Positions 36,901-49,078 of a stretch of 64,000 nt of DNA are shown here, piece after piece (positions within the stretch are counted from its first letter, which is position 1; each line of letters begins with the position of its first letter). The notes beneath the pieces are model-generated. The model was given only the letters and a program-made list of their open reading frames with translations. It did no database searches and had not been told where the DNA came from. Source of the DNA: Pontederia crassipes (Eukaryota > Streptophyta > Magnoliopsida > Commelinales > Pontederiaceae); NCBI GenBank assembly GCA_030549335.1, contig CM060198.1, positions 54,755,995-54,819,994 of the forward strand, in the 5' to 3' direction. The position numbers and the translations under genes are program-made.

Positions 36901-38496
36901 TTCTTGTCTTGTTCATGTGGCATTAATGAAAAGTGTGTGGGGGATCAATGTCTTCACAGGTTTTGCAGCTCATCTAACAAATCAAATTTGTCAAATGCCC
37001 AAAAGTCCATAATAAAATTATTAATTGGATGAAAGAAGAAGTTGTTCATCTTTTCTAGTACTAACTCGAGTTGATTTTTTTTTTTCAATGCAATGTGATT
37101 CAATTCACACAACTTGCAATGCCATATTTTTTTATTGGTAGAATGGAAAATAAAAATAAATAAATACGGTTAATTTTTTTTTTTGAAGAGGATGTGAGTA
37201 ATAATAATACATGTCATTTGTAAAAACGCTATTTTCTTCTTTTAAGATTAAAAATTGTGATTTCACAATTTGTTAAATTATTTCTAATAAAATAAGTTTT
37301 TAACAAAGATGTACTATATTCTGCGTCAATATTCTGAAATTATTGTCCAATCAAACCATGCCCACAAAATAATACATTATTATTATTGATTTTATTATTA
37401 TTATTATTTTTTATTTTTTTTTTTGTTGGAAGGTGATGCGGTGGAGCAATTAGATTCTGGACCCACAAATCCATGATTATCAGGAGAAGATGAATGATGT
37501 CCAAAAATTGCAATTTGCCCTTGGCTACATTTAATAGTGTCAAAAATATATTATTTACCAAGGTGGATGGATCAAGCTTCTTTCTGTTTTCTTTGAAGGA
37601 GATTTCTAATTGTGGTAGTCAAATATATGATAACTACACAAATTAGTCGAATGATATTAAATTTGAATATTTATCCGATCACTTCGGATATCATATTAGA
37701 GTGATAATGGAAAAGAATATTATTCACAATATCATATTTTACCAAAAGAATTAAGGGCTCAATTTGGGCCAATAAAATTAAGGGCCCAAGTCCCTAAAGT
37801 AAGCATTTTGTGGAGTTTTTTTTTTCTTTTTAACATAAAACTTTGAATTTATTTCATTAAAGAATAAATTCGGAAATTGATTTGCAGGTTAATTACATAA
37901 TAAAAGTTAAATTAATCCACAATTAGTTGGTGAAATTAACAGATCGAACTGTAAATTTAGTGTTTTTTTACCGCACCACGGAGGTAGAAATTTAGTAACT
38001 AGTAAATGCTCAATAAAATAGTTACCGAAATTAGTTTTCTTATTAATTTGTGAAATAATTTTCTTAATCCAGTCATCATTCGGGAGTTGCCACTTAATCC
38101 ATCGTTGCTCACCAACACATACCTTTGATATAGATCTAGTCATCATTTATTTTATGCTTAATAAAACAATTATTATTGAAAAGATAGGGATTGCAATTTG
38201 TGAAATCCTTTTACTTAGAATTCCTTTATTTTCCCACAAATGGAATTGCTTTAGACTTTGTAGATTGAAACTTTTGATAGAGAGAGGTCACTAAAATAAT
38301 TTTTTAAGACCAAAAAATGAAACTAAAATTTGTGGAATAAATCCTTAGAAAATATGGCATTTTCATCCACTACTAATCTTTCCTTTGTAGAGTAAAATCA
38401 TTTCTTATTTATTTTTTATATCAAATACATGAAATTGTATCGCTCTTCCACATTATGTTTTTCTAAAAATATTTTGATGAAAAGAAAAATGATTAT
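36901..38496. other. Intergenic, no gene seen
   Basis: AT-rich, with short ATT/TTA runs at about 37376-37412. No coding block. Confidence 0.5.
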
Positions 38497-38497
38497 T

Positions 38498-38993
38498 TTC
38501 ATAAACTTCCTCTAGACTATCACGATTTTTCGCATTTAACATCAAACTACGAACTTATAAAAATTTTTTCGTATACTTAAATTATCATGATTTTTCCACC
38601 TTAATCCTTCCGTCTGCTTTTGTTATATTTTCTATTAGTTTTCTTTTTTTATTTATGAAAAGACTAAATTACTCCTCATCCATAACATATCAAATAACAA
38701 ATATAAAAATGAAAAAAATTCGGGAAAGCTTTCCCTCCTCTCTTACACAGATCGACTTTTGCCAAAAAAAATTGTTCTTTTTTTATTTTTTTATATTTGT
38801 TATTTGATGTATTACGTACGAAAAATAATTTAGTCTTTTCATAAATGAAAAAAATAAAAATAATCTAAAATATAACAGAAGTGGACGGAAGGATTAAAAT
38901 GAAAAAGTCGTGATAGTTTAGAGATTAAAAAAATAAGTTTGTAGTTTGTGATTAGACATGAAAAATTAATAGTTTAATAGAGGTTTATGAAAT
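38498..38993. mobile_element. MITE-like long inverted-repeat element, copy 2
   Basis: The ends TTCATAAACTTCCTC and (reverse complement of the right) TTCATAAACCTCTAT begin arms of about 150 bases. The arms contain AACTATCACGA, ACATTTAACATCAAA, AATCCTTCCGTC and GTTATATTTT phrases mirrored on the right. The arms match copy 1 at 365-860. No coding capacity. Possibly Mutator-type, on the basis of arm length alone. Confidence 0.75.
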
Positions 38994-39099
38994 TAACCCA
39001 ATAAGAAATTGCATGTGATCTATTACATGTTCCCTTTGTTTGCATTCAAAAAGTTCATTCATGACCAATGGAAGTTGAGGTAGAGTAGATAGCAACTAT

Positions 39100-40550
39100 T
39101 TGTCGTTGTTTAAAGTACGAACTTTTGTAAATGTAAAAAAAATTTTATTGAGAACTTCATTCATCATTAGTCAGATATGTTGCTTGGGACTACACTATAT
39201 TAATATTTTTATTTTAAACACCAATTCACCCTCCCCACTCTTGGTGCCCTTTGAGATCCAACAATTGGTATCTGAGTGGGTTGCTCTTGCTTTAAAATTT
39301 AATCATTTTTAGATCTAATCATTTTAAGAGCTATAACATCAAGTGGATTTAGTTTTGCCGATAGACAATCAATTAGTCGTCCTCCTCTTTTAAATGCATC
39401 AAATTTTGTATATTGAAAAATTAAAATTCAAGCATGCATTTATTCTATTGATATTAACATGTGGAACATCGTTAAAAAATGTTATTATCTACATGAAAAA
39501 TTAACTACAGATTCTGTCGAAAGAGAATCTTTTTTTGAAAAACTCGATTGAAAAACCAAAAATATTTTTTATTGTGCTTTGGATTCAACGGAATTTAATC
39601 GGATTTCTAATTGTGAAAGTGCAACTGAACTTTGGAATAAACTCATTATTACTTATGGAGGAACCGATAAAGTTAAAGAATCTAAATTAAATATTTTAAA
39701 TCATCTATATGATTCTTTCAAAATGCATGATAATTAATTCATAAATGATATGATGACTCGGTTTAATGATATTATGAATGGTTTAACCTCCTTAGGCGAA
39801 CCAAGAACTAATTTTAAAAAGTGAAAAATATTCTCATGTCTCTCCCCTCCAATTGGCATACCAAGAGGATAATGATCGAAGAAAAAGATCTGAATAAATT
39901 AGATTTTGATGATCTTATTGATATAAACCAATAAGATGAAGATCAAGAAGAAAAAGCCCCCAATAAGAAAACATTGGCATTAAAAACAAATGCAAAAGAA
40001 AAAAAAGACTCAAGTGGAGAGGAAGTGGATAAAAAAAGACTCGCTCGCTACATAAAAAAACTTGACAAATACCTCAAGTTGATGAAAAAAAAAAAGAAAA
40101 ATGAGAAGCCAATCAAAATAGCATACAAACAATAAAAAAAGAGATATCTTAGAAAAAAAATGTGAAAAGTCAAGTGAAACAAGTAATCATCAAGCTCTTC
40201 TAGTGATGAAACATATGCTTAATGGCTCACAATGATGAGGTAATTTCTAACCATTCAAATTCAAATTATGACTCATCAAATTCTTCCGAAGAAAATCTTT
40301 TTTAAATGTCAATAAAGAATTCTTATTTCTTATAAAAAGATATTTTTCAGTTAAAGAGGAAAATGAAAAATTAATACATGAGATTGAAAAATTAAAAGAA
40401 GAAAAGAATACATATTTTGTGAAAAATGAAAACTTGAAAAATGAAATTGATTCTTTAAAAGTTACACATGCGTATGAAATCGTAAAACTAGCATACTCAT
40501 TAGAGAAAGTAAAGAAGAAAAATACTCTTTTGAAAATTAAAAAGATTTGG
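39100..40550 (+). pseudogene. gag: Decayed Copia gag with LTR end and primer-binding site
   Basis: A 5' LTR end (GTGCCCTTTGAGATCCAACA) is followed by TTGGTATCTGAG (39265-39276), a one-mismatch tRNA-Met primer site. The plus strand then shows UBN2-type gag phrases with stops: ALDSTEFNRISNCESATELW, NKLIITYGGTDKVKESKLN, FNDIMNGLTSLGEP and LDFDDL. A Lys/Glu-rich tail extends to about 40550. No protease, integrase or right LTR follows, so this is a truncated element. It belongs to a different lineage from the Copia at 19590. Confidence 0.8.
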
Positions 40551-41054
40551 TCGGTCGCCTGACATCCTCAGCCGACGGGGAGTGCGAGTTGATCCTTGTC
40601 CGCATCGAGGGAGGTCGGTTCGTCCATGCTTTGGTTCGCTCATGCACTCGATGTTAGTTCGCCGATCGTCGTTCGCCGGAGAGGAAGACGATGGCGGCCG
40701 AGTGAAGAGTCCAAAACGCGAGCCGCCCTCTCTTCACTCTCTCTTATAGCACGGCCGTCCCTCTCTCTATGAAGAGGCCGTGGGGGAGTGAGGAGCTGTG
40801 GGGGAGAGGTGAGCGAGGGTGAGAGAATTGGGAGGGAGGGCCGACCGATTCTCTCGTCCCTTTTTTTCTAAATTTTGAATTTTAAGTTTAAAAAGGAGAA
40901 AAGATGGGCCGGGTATTACAAAAGTTGACCCAATATACTAAATATTTAGACTTGTTCTTGAGTGGCAGCTGCCATAATTCCAGAACCATCAAACATCTTT
41001 CCTTTCACCAGTCCGGCTATTCCTTCCACTCACTTGGTCCTGGGCAAATATTAA
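40551..41054. other. GC-rich segment, origin unclear
   Basis: About 330 bases (40551-40880) are far richer in GC than the surroundings, with CGATCGTCGTTCGCCGG and repeated CCGTCCCTCTCTC / GAGAGAATTGGGAGG phrases and a GGCCGGGTATTACAAAAG end. It could be part of the degraded retroelement LTR, but no second copy is present in the window. No ORF. Confidence 0.35.
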
Positions 41055-41500
41055 GGGGCCGTTTGATTGCAGCATAAAGTAAGGAATACATAGTTATTTT
41101 GGTGAATATCGCCAAACGGATTGGAGAATAAGATTAAAATGACGAAAACACATTTTGAATGAAATCACCTTGAAAATCGTGAAACCACTATTATATTCTT
41201 ACGAACAGTGAAATTTTTATTCCATCAAAATAAAGGAATACATATATTCTCATCATTCTCGATTTTTTACCATTTCTTTTATTTTTTATAATTTAACCAT
41301 ATATTATTATTTTTATAATAATAATAATTATTGAATGTCAAGTATTTATAATAAAATATTTTTATTATAAAATAGATTATATTTAAAATTTATTCTTGTC
41401 AAGCAAAACAAAGAGTAGAATAAAAATATAAGAAGAATATTATATTCTTTCGAATAAATTTTTTTATTCTTTAAAAGATATTCTTCGTCCAAACGGTCCC
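41055..41500. mobile_element. Tourist-type (PIF/Harbinger) MITE
   Basis: The left terminus GGGGCCGTTTGATTG and the right terminus (reverse complement GGGACCGTTTGGACG) are flanked by TAA on both sides (41052-41054 and 41501-41503), the 3-bp target duplication of PIF/Harbinger elements. The 446-bp interior is AT-rich and non-coding. Its left terminal sequence also resembles that of the PIF/Harbinger element starting at 60576, including an AAGGAATACA/AAGGATGGAATACA stretch further in. Confidence 0.85.
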
Positions 41501-41504
41501 TAAA

Positions 41505-42075
41505 TGTGGAGTAAATGTAATGGCACAACACATTTCTCTTGTTAGATGAGTCACTGTGATTAAATTATATCTAAATTCAAGAACACATAACACATTATGC
41601 AGCTTCATATCTGAGCTTAAAGTGAGAGATCCAGAATGGGTAGCCACTGATGTATTGCTATTAGGTAATGTAACATTATTTCCAAATGGTAACTCTTTAG
41701 CATCTATCAATCAGTCCTTTTGGGATGTCATATGATTGAAGGCACCAAAATCAATAATCCAATTCATATGTAAAATAGGCTATGAAGCAGTCAGTGAAAT
41801 ACGTGCCATATTGACTATGTGATCGTTTCCTTGCTGTTTGTTCAGGAGCTGTAATAAGGCCTTGTGTTGGTCATCAGTGAAAGGAGATAATTTCTTGCTG
41901 TTACAGAATCAACTTTTTTTTTGTTTCAGTGATTTTTTGCTGAATTTGAGTAGAATTTATAGAAAATCGACTTCTTCCTTTAAACCTGTAATTTGAAGGA
42001 TATCCTATCAACTTGTAGCACTGAATTTTTTTTATGCCATGACTATTCGTTGTACTCACATACTAGTATACTACA
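41505..42075 (-). pseudogene. Copia gag zinc knuckle to protease fragment
   Basis: On the minus strand the order is a knuckle remnant (CYKLIGYPSNYRFK, about 42020), a linker, and the protease site as NWIIDFGAFNHMT (Gly/Ser position changed to Phe) at about 41750. GNNVTLPNSNTSVATHSGSL and LHNVLCVLEFRYNLITVTHL (about 41550) follow. In-frame stops occur in the linker. The left edge abuts the Tourist MITE within a few bases, so the MITE may have inserted into or beside this fragment. No LTR seen. Confidence 0.8.
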
Positions 42076-43933
42076 CTATAATCTCTCTTTGTTTAAGTGT
42101 TGTTGGAATTGATCTTTGCACTTACTAGAGCTACTTGATTCACTCCTGAATGAGCTCACCCGGTCGTTGGCGTAGAGAGGAGAGGGGAGACGTCGCATTT
42201 TTTCATGAACCGAACGAATGCCCTGAGAACTGACACTTGCAAATCGGACGAGTAGCCTGCGAACCGACACGCACACATCTAATCCGTTCATCTTAGATCG
42301 AGATATATATACATCCAGTTCCATATTCTATCAAAACTTTTGGCCCAATAAAATTAAGGGCCAAAGTTTAAGTTTGAGAAGGCTGTATTAATTTGAATAA
42401 ACAAACAATATGGAAGTTGATATAAAGGTTAATTTTCTATTAAAAACTTAATTAATCGGCAAGTTATTGGTGCAATTGTTGTCGAAAAGATAAATATTAC
42501 TATCACTTTACTTTTTGCTGAAATTTGTGAAATAATTTCAAATAGCAGTAATTTAATAATTTTCGGTCCAGCGAATGAAATTGCTTTAATAAATTAAAAT
42601 AAACATTTGAAAGGTCTTTTCAAGCATTCGAGTGCAGATTTATATAAATGATGGGAGGGGTGGACTGGTGGTGGTGGGATCTATATTAAAAAAATTTAGA
42701 TAATAATAGAATGTTAAATATTTATTTTATATTAGATTCCATCTAGTTGGTTATAACAAAAACATTAAATATACAGTTTTATATTACATTACGTGGACTT
42801 TGCAGTCAAGGAAAAAATGACACAATTTTGTTTTCTTCTCTTTTTATTTATTCTCTATAAGCCATTTAAAAAAAATAAAAACGATTATGTTAATTAAGAT
42901 GCTCCATGAAAGTCAAGATATAAAAGATGGAAAAGCTCACAAGGGAGGTTTGCTCTAAATAAATAAATATTCTATTTTATTAATATATTACTTGATCTAA
43001 ATTCGCCCTGTAAGACACATCACATGCAAAAAGAAGCCCTGGTATGAGTGCAAAGTAAATAAGCATTACCTTCCACCTCCTTTGGCTTGGATTGAGCCGG
43101 GGTGGGGGAGCAAGAAAGTGAGGGAGAGAAGAAGTGGCCTTGCACATGATTGTCAACAAATTCGACATGTTAGGCCAAAGCTCTATACCACACTGCCTCA
43201 ACGATTACTCTTCTTGAGCTGAAATGGATATCATTTTGCATTTTCCAGAATCCCCAATGACAATATTGTCATACGCAAAGAGAGATAACATACACTTTCG
43301 TCATTTGCTGATTCGGGCTTGCTATTTCCAAGATAAGAGCTAGAAGAACACGTGTGGATGGAAATGAACAAGAGCGTTCCATTCTCTATTTAAGCAAAGG
43401 TCGATGATAATGAGCGATTCTAAAGGTTGGCTAGTGTTGAGAAATGTGGGGATGCATCATAGGGGTAAAATGAAAATCCAAGGTTCAAAAAGGGCAGAGG
43501 TGGTAGTATCAAATCTAATGTAGTTCTTAAAACCAAGGCGAAAATAAAGAATAGTGCTAGTAACGAGACACCAGACCCACACAAAAAATGTGAGGCACCA
43601 AGTTTGACCTAGTGACCTTTTCACTAAAGGTGTGAGTATGGCTACCACTGTCAGAAATCTTTTTTGTCCAAATGGCATACACATTTTATTTGGGGGATAT
43701 AACTTTTTATCCTAAAATTTTTATTTTCAATAAAAAATATCCCCACCTTATATGTGGGTCCACCCTTGGCACCATGCCCAAACCACACAAGTGGAAGATG
43801 GCTAGGTGTCCTAGAGTAGCCAGACTTGTTCCAGATAAGCTCGACCCAAAGTGAGGATTCTCTATTGAGGACAACATAAGGTGTTTGGCAATGAGAGAAT
43901 CCGGATATCTTGAAGCCTGCATATCCCCACCCT
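42076..43933. other. Intergenic, no gene seen
   Basis: Mixed AT-rich sequence, with a somewhat GC-richer stretch at 43000-43200. Short frames show no family. No defined element ends. Confidence 0.45.
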
Positions 43934-43946
43934 CACTACAAGAAAA

Positions 43947-44375
43947 TTGACAAATAGAGACAAGCTTTGTGACGCTAATGCGTGGCTGAAAAAAATAGTG
44001 TCGTTAGCGTCGACATGACGCCAATATAATGCGACGTTTGGATTTAGACGCTATTAGCGTCACAATAGTGCCAAACACATAGATGACGCAACTAACGTCA
44101 CCAGTCGATGCTAAACCGATGTTAAGATGACGTGAAAAGTGTCATTGCGAGCAGTTGAATTGCGTCACTAAAGCGACGCTACAGTGGCGAAAAAATGTGC
44201 GATGCTATTCCAATGCTACAGTTATACCTAAAATGACACTAGTTCGATGCTATTGTGGCGGCAATGCGATGTCTTCATGGGGTCTTTACTGCGACGCTAA
44301 TGTGACGCTAAGGACGATATATTTAAAATAAACAGTGCATGCGTCGCTAATGAGACACTAAAGAGGCGCTAATTT
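43947..44375. repeat. CACTA subterminal repeat array
   Basis: More than a dozen variants of GACGCTAA, GCGTCACTA and TAGCGTC occur in both orientations. These are the presumed binding sites of the small transposon-encoded TNPA-type protein in this superfamily. Confidence 0.85.
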
Positions 44376-44589
44376 CAGAAAAATTTTCTCCATTACAACC
44401 ATATTTTCTTCCCTTCCCACACCATACAATGTATATAAATGCATTCATAACAGTCATCATATCAAAGATAACAATATGAAAACTAATAAACTGAACCAAC
44501 AAAAGTATAATTGCTGCGCATATATATGATAACATAAGTATAACTAATAATCTGAACTAACAAAAGTATAACATCATGCAAAAGTTTTT

Positions 44590-45530
44590 ATCCTAAGTTT
44601 GGGAGTCATCATTGTCATTTCGGACATTCGATGCTGATGTGCTCCGTTCTTAGTCTCGTAGGGATTGATTCTGCGGCTAGATCATCATCTGAATCGCCTG
44701 CAAGATAGGAGCCAAATGTTGCGATAGTTGCTGCGATAATTGCATCACATCAAATGCAGAGGATGAACTCAAAGTAGATGGCCCACCTGCATATCCTTTG
44801 CTCTTCCTAGGTATTTATGCGGCTGTGCCTAGACCATGCAGATATCCTCCTCGTGTCGTGCCGGCCACCATCTCCCAAATAGCAACGTCCTCTATGAAAT
44901 AGAAAAAATATACAATCATATAAACATTAGAGATTATATAAATTATATAACATAAAAAACACATAAACACATAAGGTGTTATATAAATTAAAAACATGAA
45001 TATTTTTTTAGATATGGTGGTTGAGTACTCGGATCAACTCTATACTTCTCAGCCATCTTCTCATTATACGCATCTTAAAAAATTTAAACATTGCTCATTT
45101 AAAATATCATTTGCACTAATGTTACTAACCAAGTGAACATGTGATGAGACTTACCATAACCCTATGAGAAGTGGGCGTGACCAACTCATTGATTTTTTGG
45201 CTCTTATGCATGGCCTCGTAGACCACGTGAAAGTCGACAAGACTATCTTGTTCTCCTCCTGCAATAAAGTTTCGAATTATATAAAATAAGTATAAGACCA
45301 TCTTGAATTAACTCTTGCCTTTTTTGACTTTTTGCAATTGTTCATCCTATATGAACATCAAATACTTAGTCTATGAAAAATTGTAAATTAATAAAAATAA
45401 TTCAAATATAAACTTACTTAGCACTTCCTACATATCCCAAAGTGGACGCCTAATATGCCTTAGCCATCTTTGTATGCCCTTCTCCAAACTAAGTTCGACG
45501 GACGTGACAACCTCGTGAAACTTATACAGT
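44590..45530 (-). pseudogene. CACTA Transposase_24-type remnant
   Basis: The minus strand shows EEQDSLVDFHVVYEAMHKSQ and KINELVTPTSH around 45240-45160, and a Gln-rich stretch (LSQQLSQ) near 44740, interrupted by intron-like AT-rich gaps and stops. This resembles the plant Ptta/En/Spm second protein. The assignment is by motif memory only. Confidence 0.5.
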
Positions 45531-46074
45531 CAATTTCGGAGGAGTCTCGCAGCCACCTCCTCAAAAACACTTTGAATCGTCCACAAACTAATATTCAAAT
45601 GAAACTAATTTACCTCCTAAATAATATTATAAAAGTTAATAATTTAAAAATAATATAAACAAATTATGTAACCCAAAAAGAAGATCATACCGTAAAATGT
45701 CATCTCACACAAAAATTAGGACATCTTTCCACGATCCTACCCCATCCAACAAGTGGAAAGAACAAAACCATACATCTGATACTAGTGGGTATGAAAGTGG
45801 TCCTATAATTTAAGAAAAAGAATTAATTTTCAATGATAAGAAAAATTATAATAAAATTGTTACAACTTATTTAATTTACAGTCAAGCAATATTGTTGACG
45901 GTGACCACCCCATTATCGTATAATCCCTCTCCGTTTGTCGAAGAGGAATCATCACCTGCTACAGTTGAGGTAGGCTGAGAAGGTCCGACATCATCGACAG
46001 GCCCTAGTACAAAATAAATCATTAGTGCAATACCAAATTAAACTAATGATGATTGATATATGTATAATAAAGTT

Positions 46075-46760
46075 CTCACCTCGAGTGATGTCTATTGCTA
46101 TATGATCCATGGCAGTCCGCTCGTCAGAATGTGCTATCGATGGCGTAGCAACTGATACTATTAAAAGAATTATTAATGTAATTAAATGACAAATATAAAT
46201 GTAATAATAATAAATATATCACCTAGCGTAAGATGTCGCTCGCCAATACTGGAATGTGAAGCGTCTGGTAATCTCGACGGTGGCGTAGCAAATGTCATCA
46301 TAAAAAATACTTAAAATACTTGCATGTATTTAAATTTATCAAATATATAGAAAATAACTTGGTGTGACATGTTGATCATCATCGTGCGATCAAGACATCC
46401 CGACTATGTGCCCCAGCGATGGTGGAGCAATCGTCACAATAACAAAATAATTAGAACAATTGCATGTATAAGATATATTACATCCACAAGAAATAACCTA
46501 GAGTGATACATGGAACATCGTCATACACGAAAGACGACCCACCAATGGATTGCCTACTATGTGACGATCCGATTGTGCCCCTCAACGTCGGAGCAACTAA
46601 CATTATTAAAAAAATTAGTGTAATTATTATAAGCAACTGATAATAAATATATCACCTGGTGATCATGATGTCTCACTCATATGGAGTGAACGCTTAAAAA
46701 AGTAAGATGACCCAAAAGCTCGACCTTTAGTAATCATAATTGAAAAAAATAACAAACTTA
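46075..46760 (-). repeat. Diverged tandem array of about 140-bp exon-intron units
   Basis: Five units begin with the related phrases TCACCTCGAGTGATGTC (46079), TCACCTAGCGTAAGATGTC (46219), TAACTTGGTGTGACATG (46358), TAACCTAGAGTGATACATGG (46495) and TCACCTGGTGATCATGATG (46650). Read on the minus strand, most units have an acceptor-like TAG before a short coding-like block (VATPSIAHSDE, FATPPSRLPDASHS, TIAPPSLGHIV, VAPTLRGTIGSSHS) and a GTGATA or GTTATT donor-like end. This looks like serial duplication of a mini-exon inside the CACTA element. Confidence 0.6.
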
Positions 46761-46829
46761 TGTTATTATTATATTTAATTTATAAAGTTAGAAACACATA
46801 ATTTTATAATTTATTAAAAAAATGGTATG

Positions 46830-47500
46830 ATTCATTCGCTTATTTCATATTATGATTCATTTTCATCATCTTCGTCGTCATCGCTATAATTTTGATTTGA
46901 GTCATCGTCAATGAAATTGTCAACATTCACTTCTAAAAGGTCATTTGATTTGAACTCTTTCATTGGCTCAGGGTCATCGACTAATTGAATATTCTCAACT
47001 TCTTCGGCTACATCAATCGTCTCATTCACTCGATCTTCTTAATAGTAATCATCTACGGGCACACAATTATATATGGATGATGTTTCATGATCATCTACCA
47101 TTGTTTCTGCTAAGAATAATTGACTTCTTACTTTGCATGATGCTCATCGTTCATCCTTGGTTCTTTTCGATGGATACTTAGTGTAGTACACTTGTTGTGC
47201 TTTTTCTGCCAATACGAATGAATCGTATAACTGAATTCTCGATCGAGAGTTGATATCCACCAATTTAATCTTTTGATCGATCTGAATTCTTTTCTCTGGA
47301 TCGAACCAACAATATTTTAGCACAATGACTTTGTTCGATTTCCCAAATAAGGCAACTCTATGATATCTTCTATAACGTCGTAGTAATCAAACTCGTTGTT
47401 CCCGTACATGTTTCCTAGAACACATATAACGCTGTTAATAATTGAACGTTGTCGGCTATATTCTTCCATATGGAATTTGTATCAATTAACTATGATGTCA
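46830..47500 (-). pseudogene. CACTA transposase C-terminus (DUF4216 region)
   Basis: The minus strand reads VLKYCWFDPEKRIQIDQ, KLVDINSRSRIQLYDSFVLA, then EKAQQVYYTKYPSKRTKDER and an acidic tail rich in Asp, Glu and Ser, matching the DUF4216 domain and tail of CACTA transposases. A frameshift near 47345 separates it from upstream MYGNNEFDYYDVIEDIIE. The N-terminal transposase domains are absent upstream. Confidence 0.75.
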
Positions 47501-48118
47501 CAGTAGCTAAAAACTTATTTCTTTGGTCCATGATCTAAATCTCAAAATTTTAAATATATGACTGAGCCATTAATAACCTACCAAAAAATTAACTAAAAGT
47601 AGCAATAATTACAAACAATCAGAAAGAATTCTCACTTCACATCTGAACCAAGTGGTAAAATGTTCGTCTCTTAGTTTCAATAATTTATTGTCTGAAACTA
47701 AATGATTGATTTCTCGTTGTAATTCTTCAAATTTTCTAAATTCATAATTGTCAAATAATGAAATCACATAGCAATGATTAAATTTAAATTTTATAACGTA
47801 TTAAAATAAATAGTCTTACTCAAGATACGGCGTCGCCTCGCTACAATTTGCAATGACATAATTCTCAACAGCAATCAATCACTCAACGCAACTTTGCTTT
47901 CTCTACCAAGTAGCCGGCATGAGTACTTGAAGATGGATAAAGTATTTAGGTTAACTTCTCCTTCACCACAACATATATAAGTAACACACATATGGTGTAT
48001 GAATACATGTGTTGAAAGTACACATATAATATTTAATCTATTTATTCGTTAAACTATAGTATAAGTAACATATATAGTTATACAAACATAAATAACATAT
48101 AGTTCATCTATTAATTAT

Positions 48119-49003
48119 GGGATTAATGGAGGTGTAACGCCCCTTAGGTGAAATATTGTATAACGCCTCAATAAGAGCCACTCATTTCATATCAATGGCT
48201 TAGATGTACATGTTCTCTCTCTTCTCTCTCTCCTCTTTGTCCCCTCCAACACTCTCTCCCCCCGTGCTCTCTCTCCCCTCTAATCTGCGCCGTCGCCGCC
48301 ACTCTCTCTCTTCTCTCCTCCAATCCCTGTCCCCGATTTGTGCTGCCATCATTCATGTTTGCTCTCGTCGCCGCGGCCACAGATCTACGAGCGCCACCGA
48401 TCTGCGAGCATCGTCAACGTCGTTCCTGCTTCTCTCGCATGTTGTCGCCGCTGATCTCCTTGTCCCCCTCTTCGAGCATCGCTGACACGCCCGATCTGCG
48501 ACCCCTACGTCCTCTCTCTCCCCCTCTTTCTCCCCCTTCCTTCGTCTTGCATCCCCGATCCGCTGATCCGTCGTCCACTATGCCATCGTCCCTCATCCAC
48601 TCATCCTTTGCGTCCCCGATCTATCGTCGATCGCCTCGTCCGCCTCTTTGAGCATCGTCGATGCGCCCGATTTGCGACACACTGCGTCCTATGGTCCTCT
48701 ACGTTTCTGTTCCACCACCGATCACCTCATCCTCCTCTCCGAGCGTCGTTGACGTGCCCGATCTGCCATCCCCAGCATCCTCTCTCTCCCCCTGTCGGCG
48801 ACGACAATGACACTTGGTGTAGGGGGGAAGAAGATCGGGCAGTGGCGACGGCAGTGGTTTGCTTTTTTGTCGACAGTAGAGAGATAAAAGAGAAAGAGAA
48901 GAGAGTATGAGTTTTGATCTTGACCATTCATATAAAATGGATGATTCAGATTTGGGTGTTGAACAATGTTTCACCTAAGGGGTGTTACACCATCGTTAAT
49001 CTT
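48119..49003. mobile_element. Mutator-type element with GC-rich payload, nested in CACTA
   Basis: The left end GGGATTAATGGAGGTGTAAC and the right end (reverse complement AAGATTAACGATGGTGTAAC) continue as inverted repeats through CCCCTTAGGTGAAA. Exact 9-bp direct repeats ATTAATTAT flank it (48110-48118 and 49004-49012), diagnostic of Mutator-type insertion. The 885-bp interior is strikingly GC- and CT-rich against an AT-rich background. It contains irregular repeats of a GATCTGCGA/GATTTGCGA phrase with CCTCTCTCTCCC runs. Several overlapping frames are open on both strands, but none has a recognised family. No transposase. It could be a Pack-MULE that captured host exon or leader sequence. Confidence 0.9.
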
Positions 49004-49078
49004 ATTAATTATTAATTAACATATACGTTCTTCAAACACATCGACGACGTAGCGTCAAAATAATGCTGATTAAATTTT

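Larger units (their letters stand above)
43934..49078 (-). mobile_element. Truncated CACTA (En/Spm) DNA transposon
   Basis: The terminus CACTACAAGAAAA (43934-43946) is canonical. It is followed by some 400 bases dense in alternating GACGCTA/TAGCGTC subterminal repeats up to about 44370. Coding remnants on the minus strand run from a DUF4216-type transposase C-terminus (47500-46830) to a Transposase_24-type segment (45500-44590), the usual internal order. The other end is degenerate: only GACGTAGCGTC near 49045 marks the subterminal region, and no TTTTCTTGTAGTG is found. The main transposase core (Transposase_21, DUF4218) is missing, so it is a deletion derivative. A Mutator-type element is inserted at 48119-49003. 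Confidence 0.8.

Noticed and set aside
48204..48974. Several overlapping frames of 60-103 codons on both strands
   Set aside because: They arise from the GC- and CT-rich payload of the Mutator-type element. No frame shows a recognisable domain, so I report the element and not the frames.
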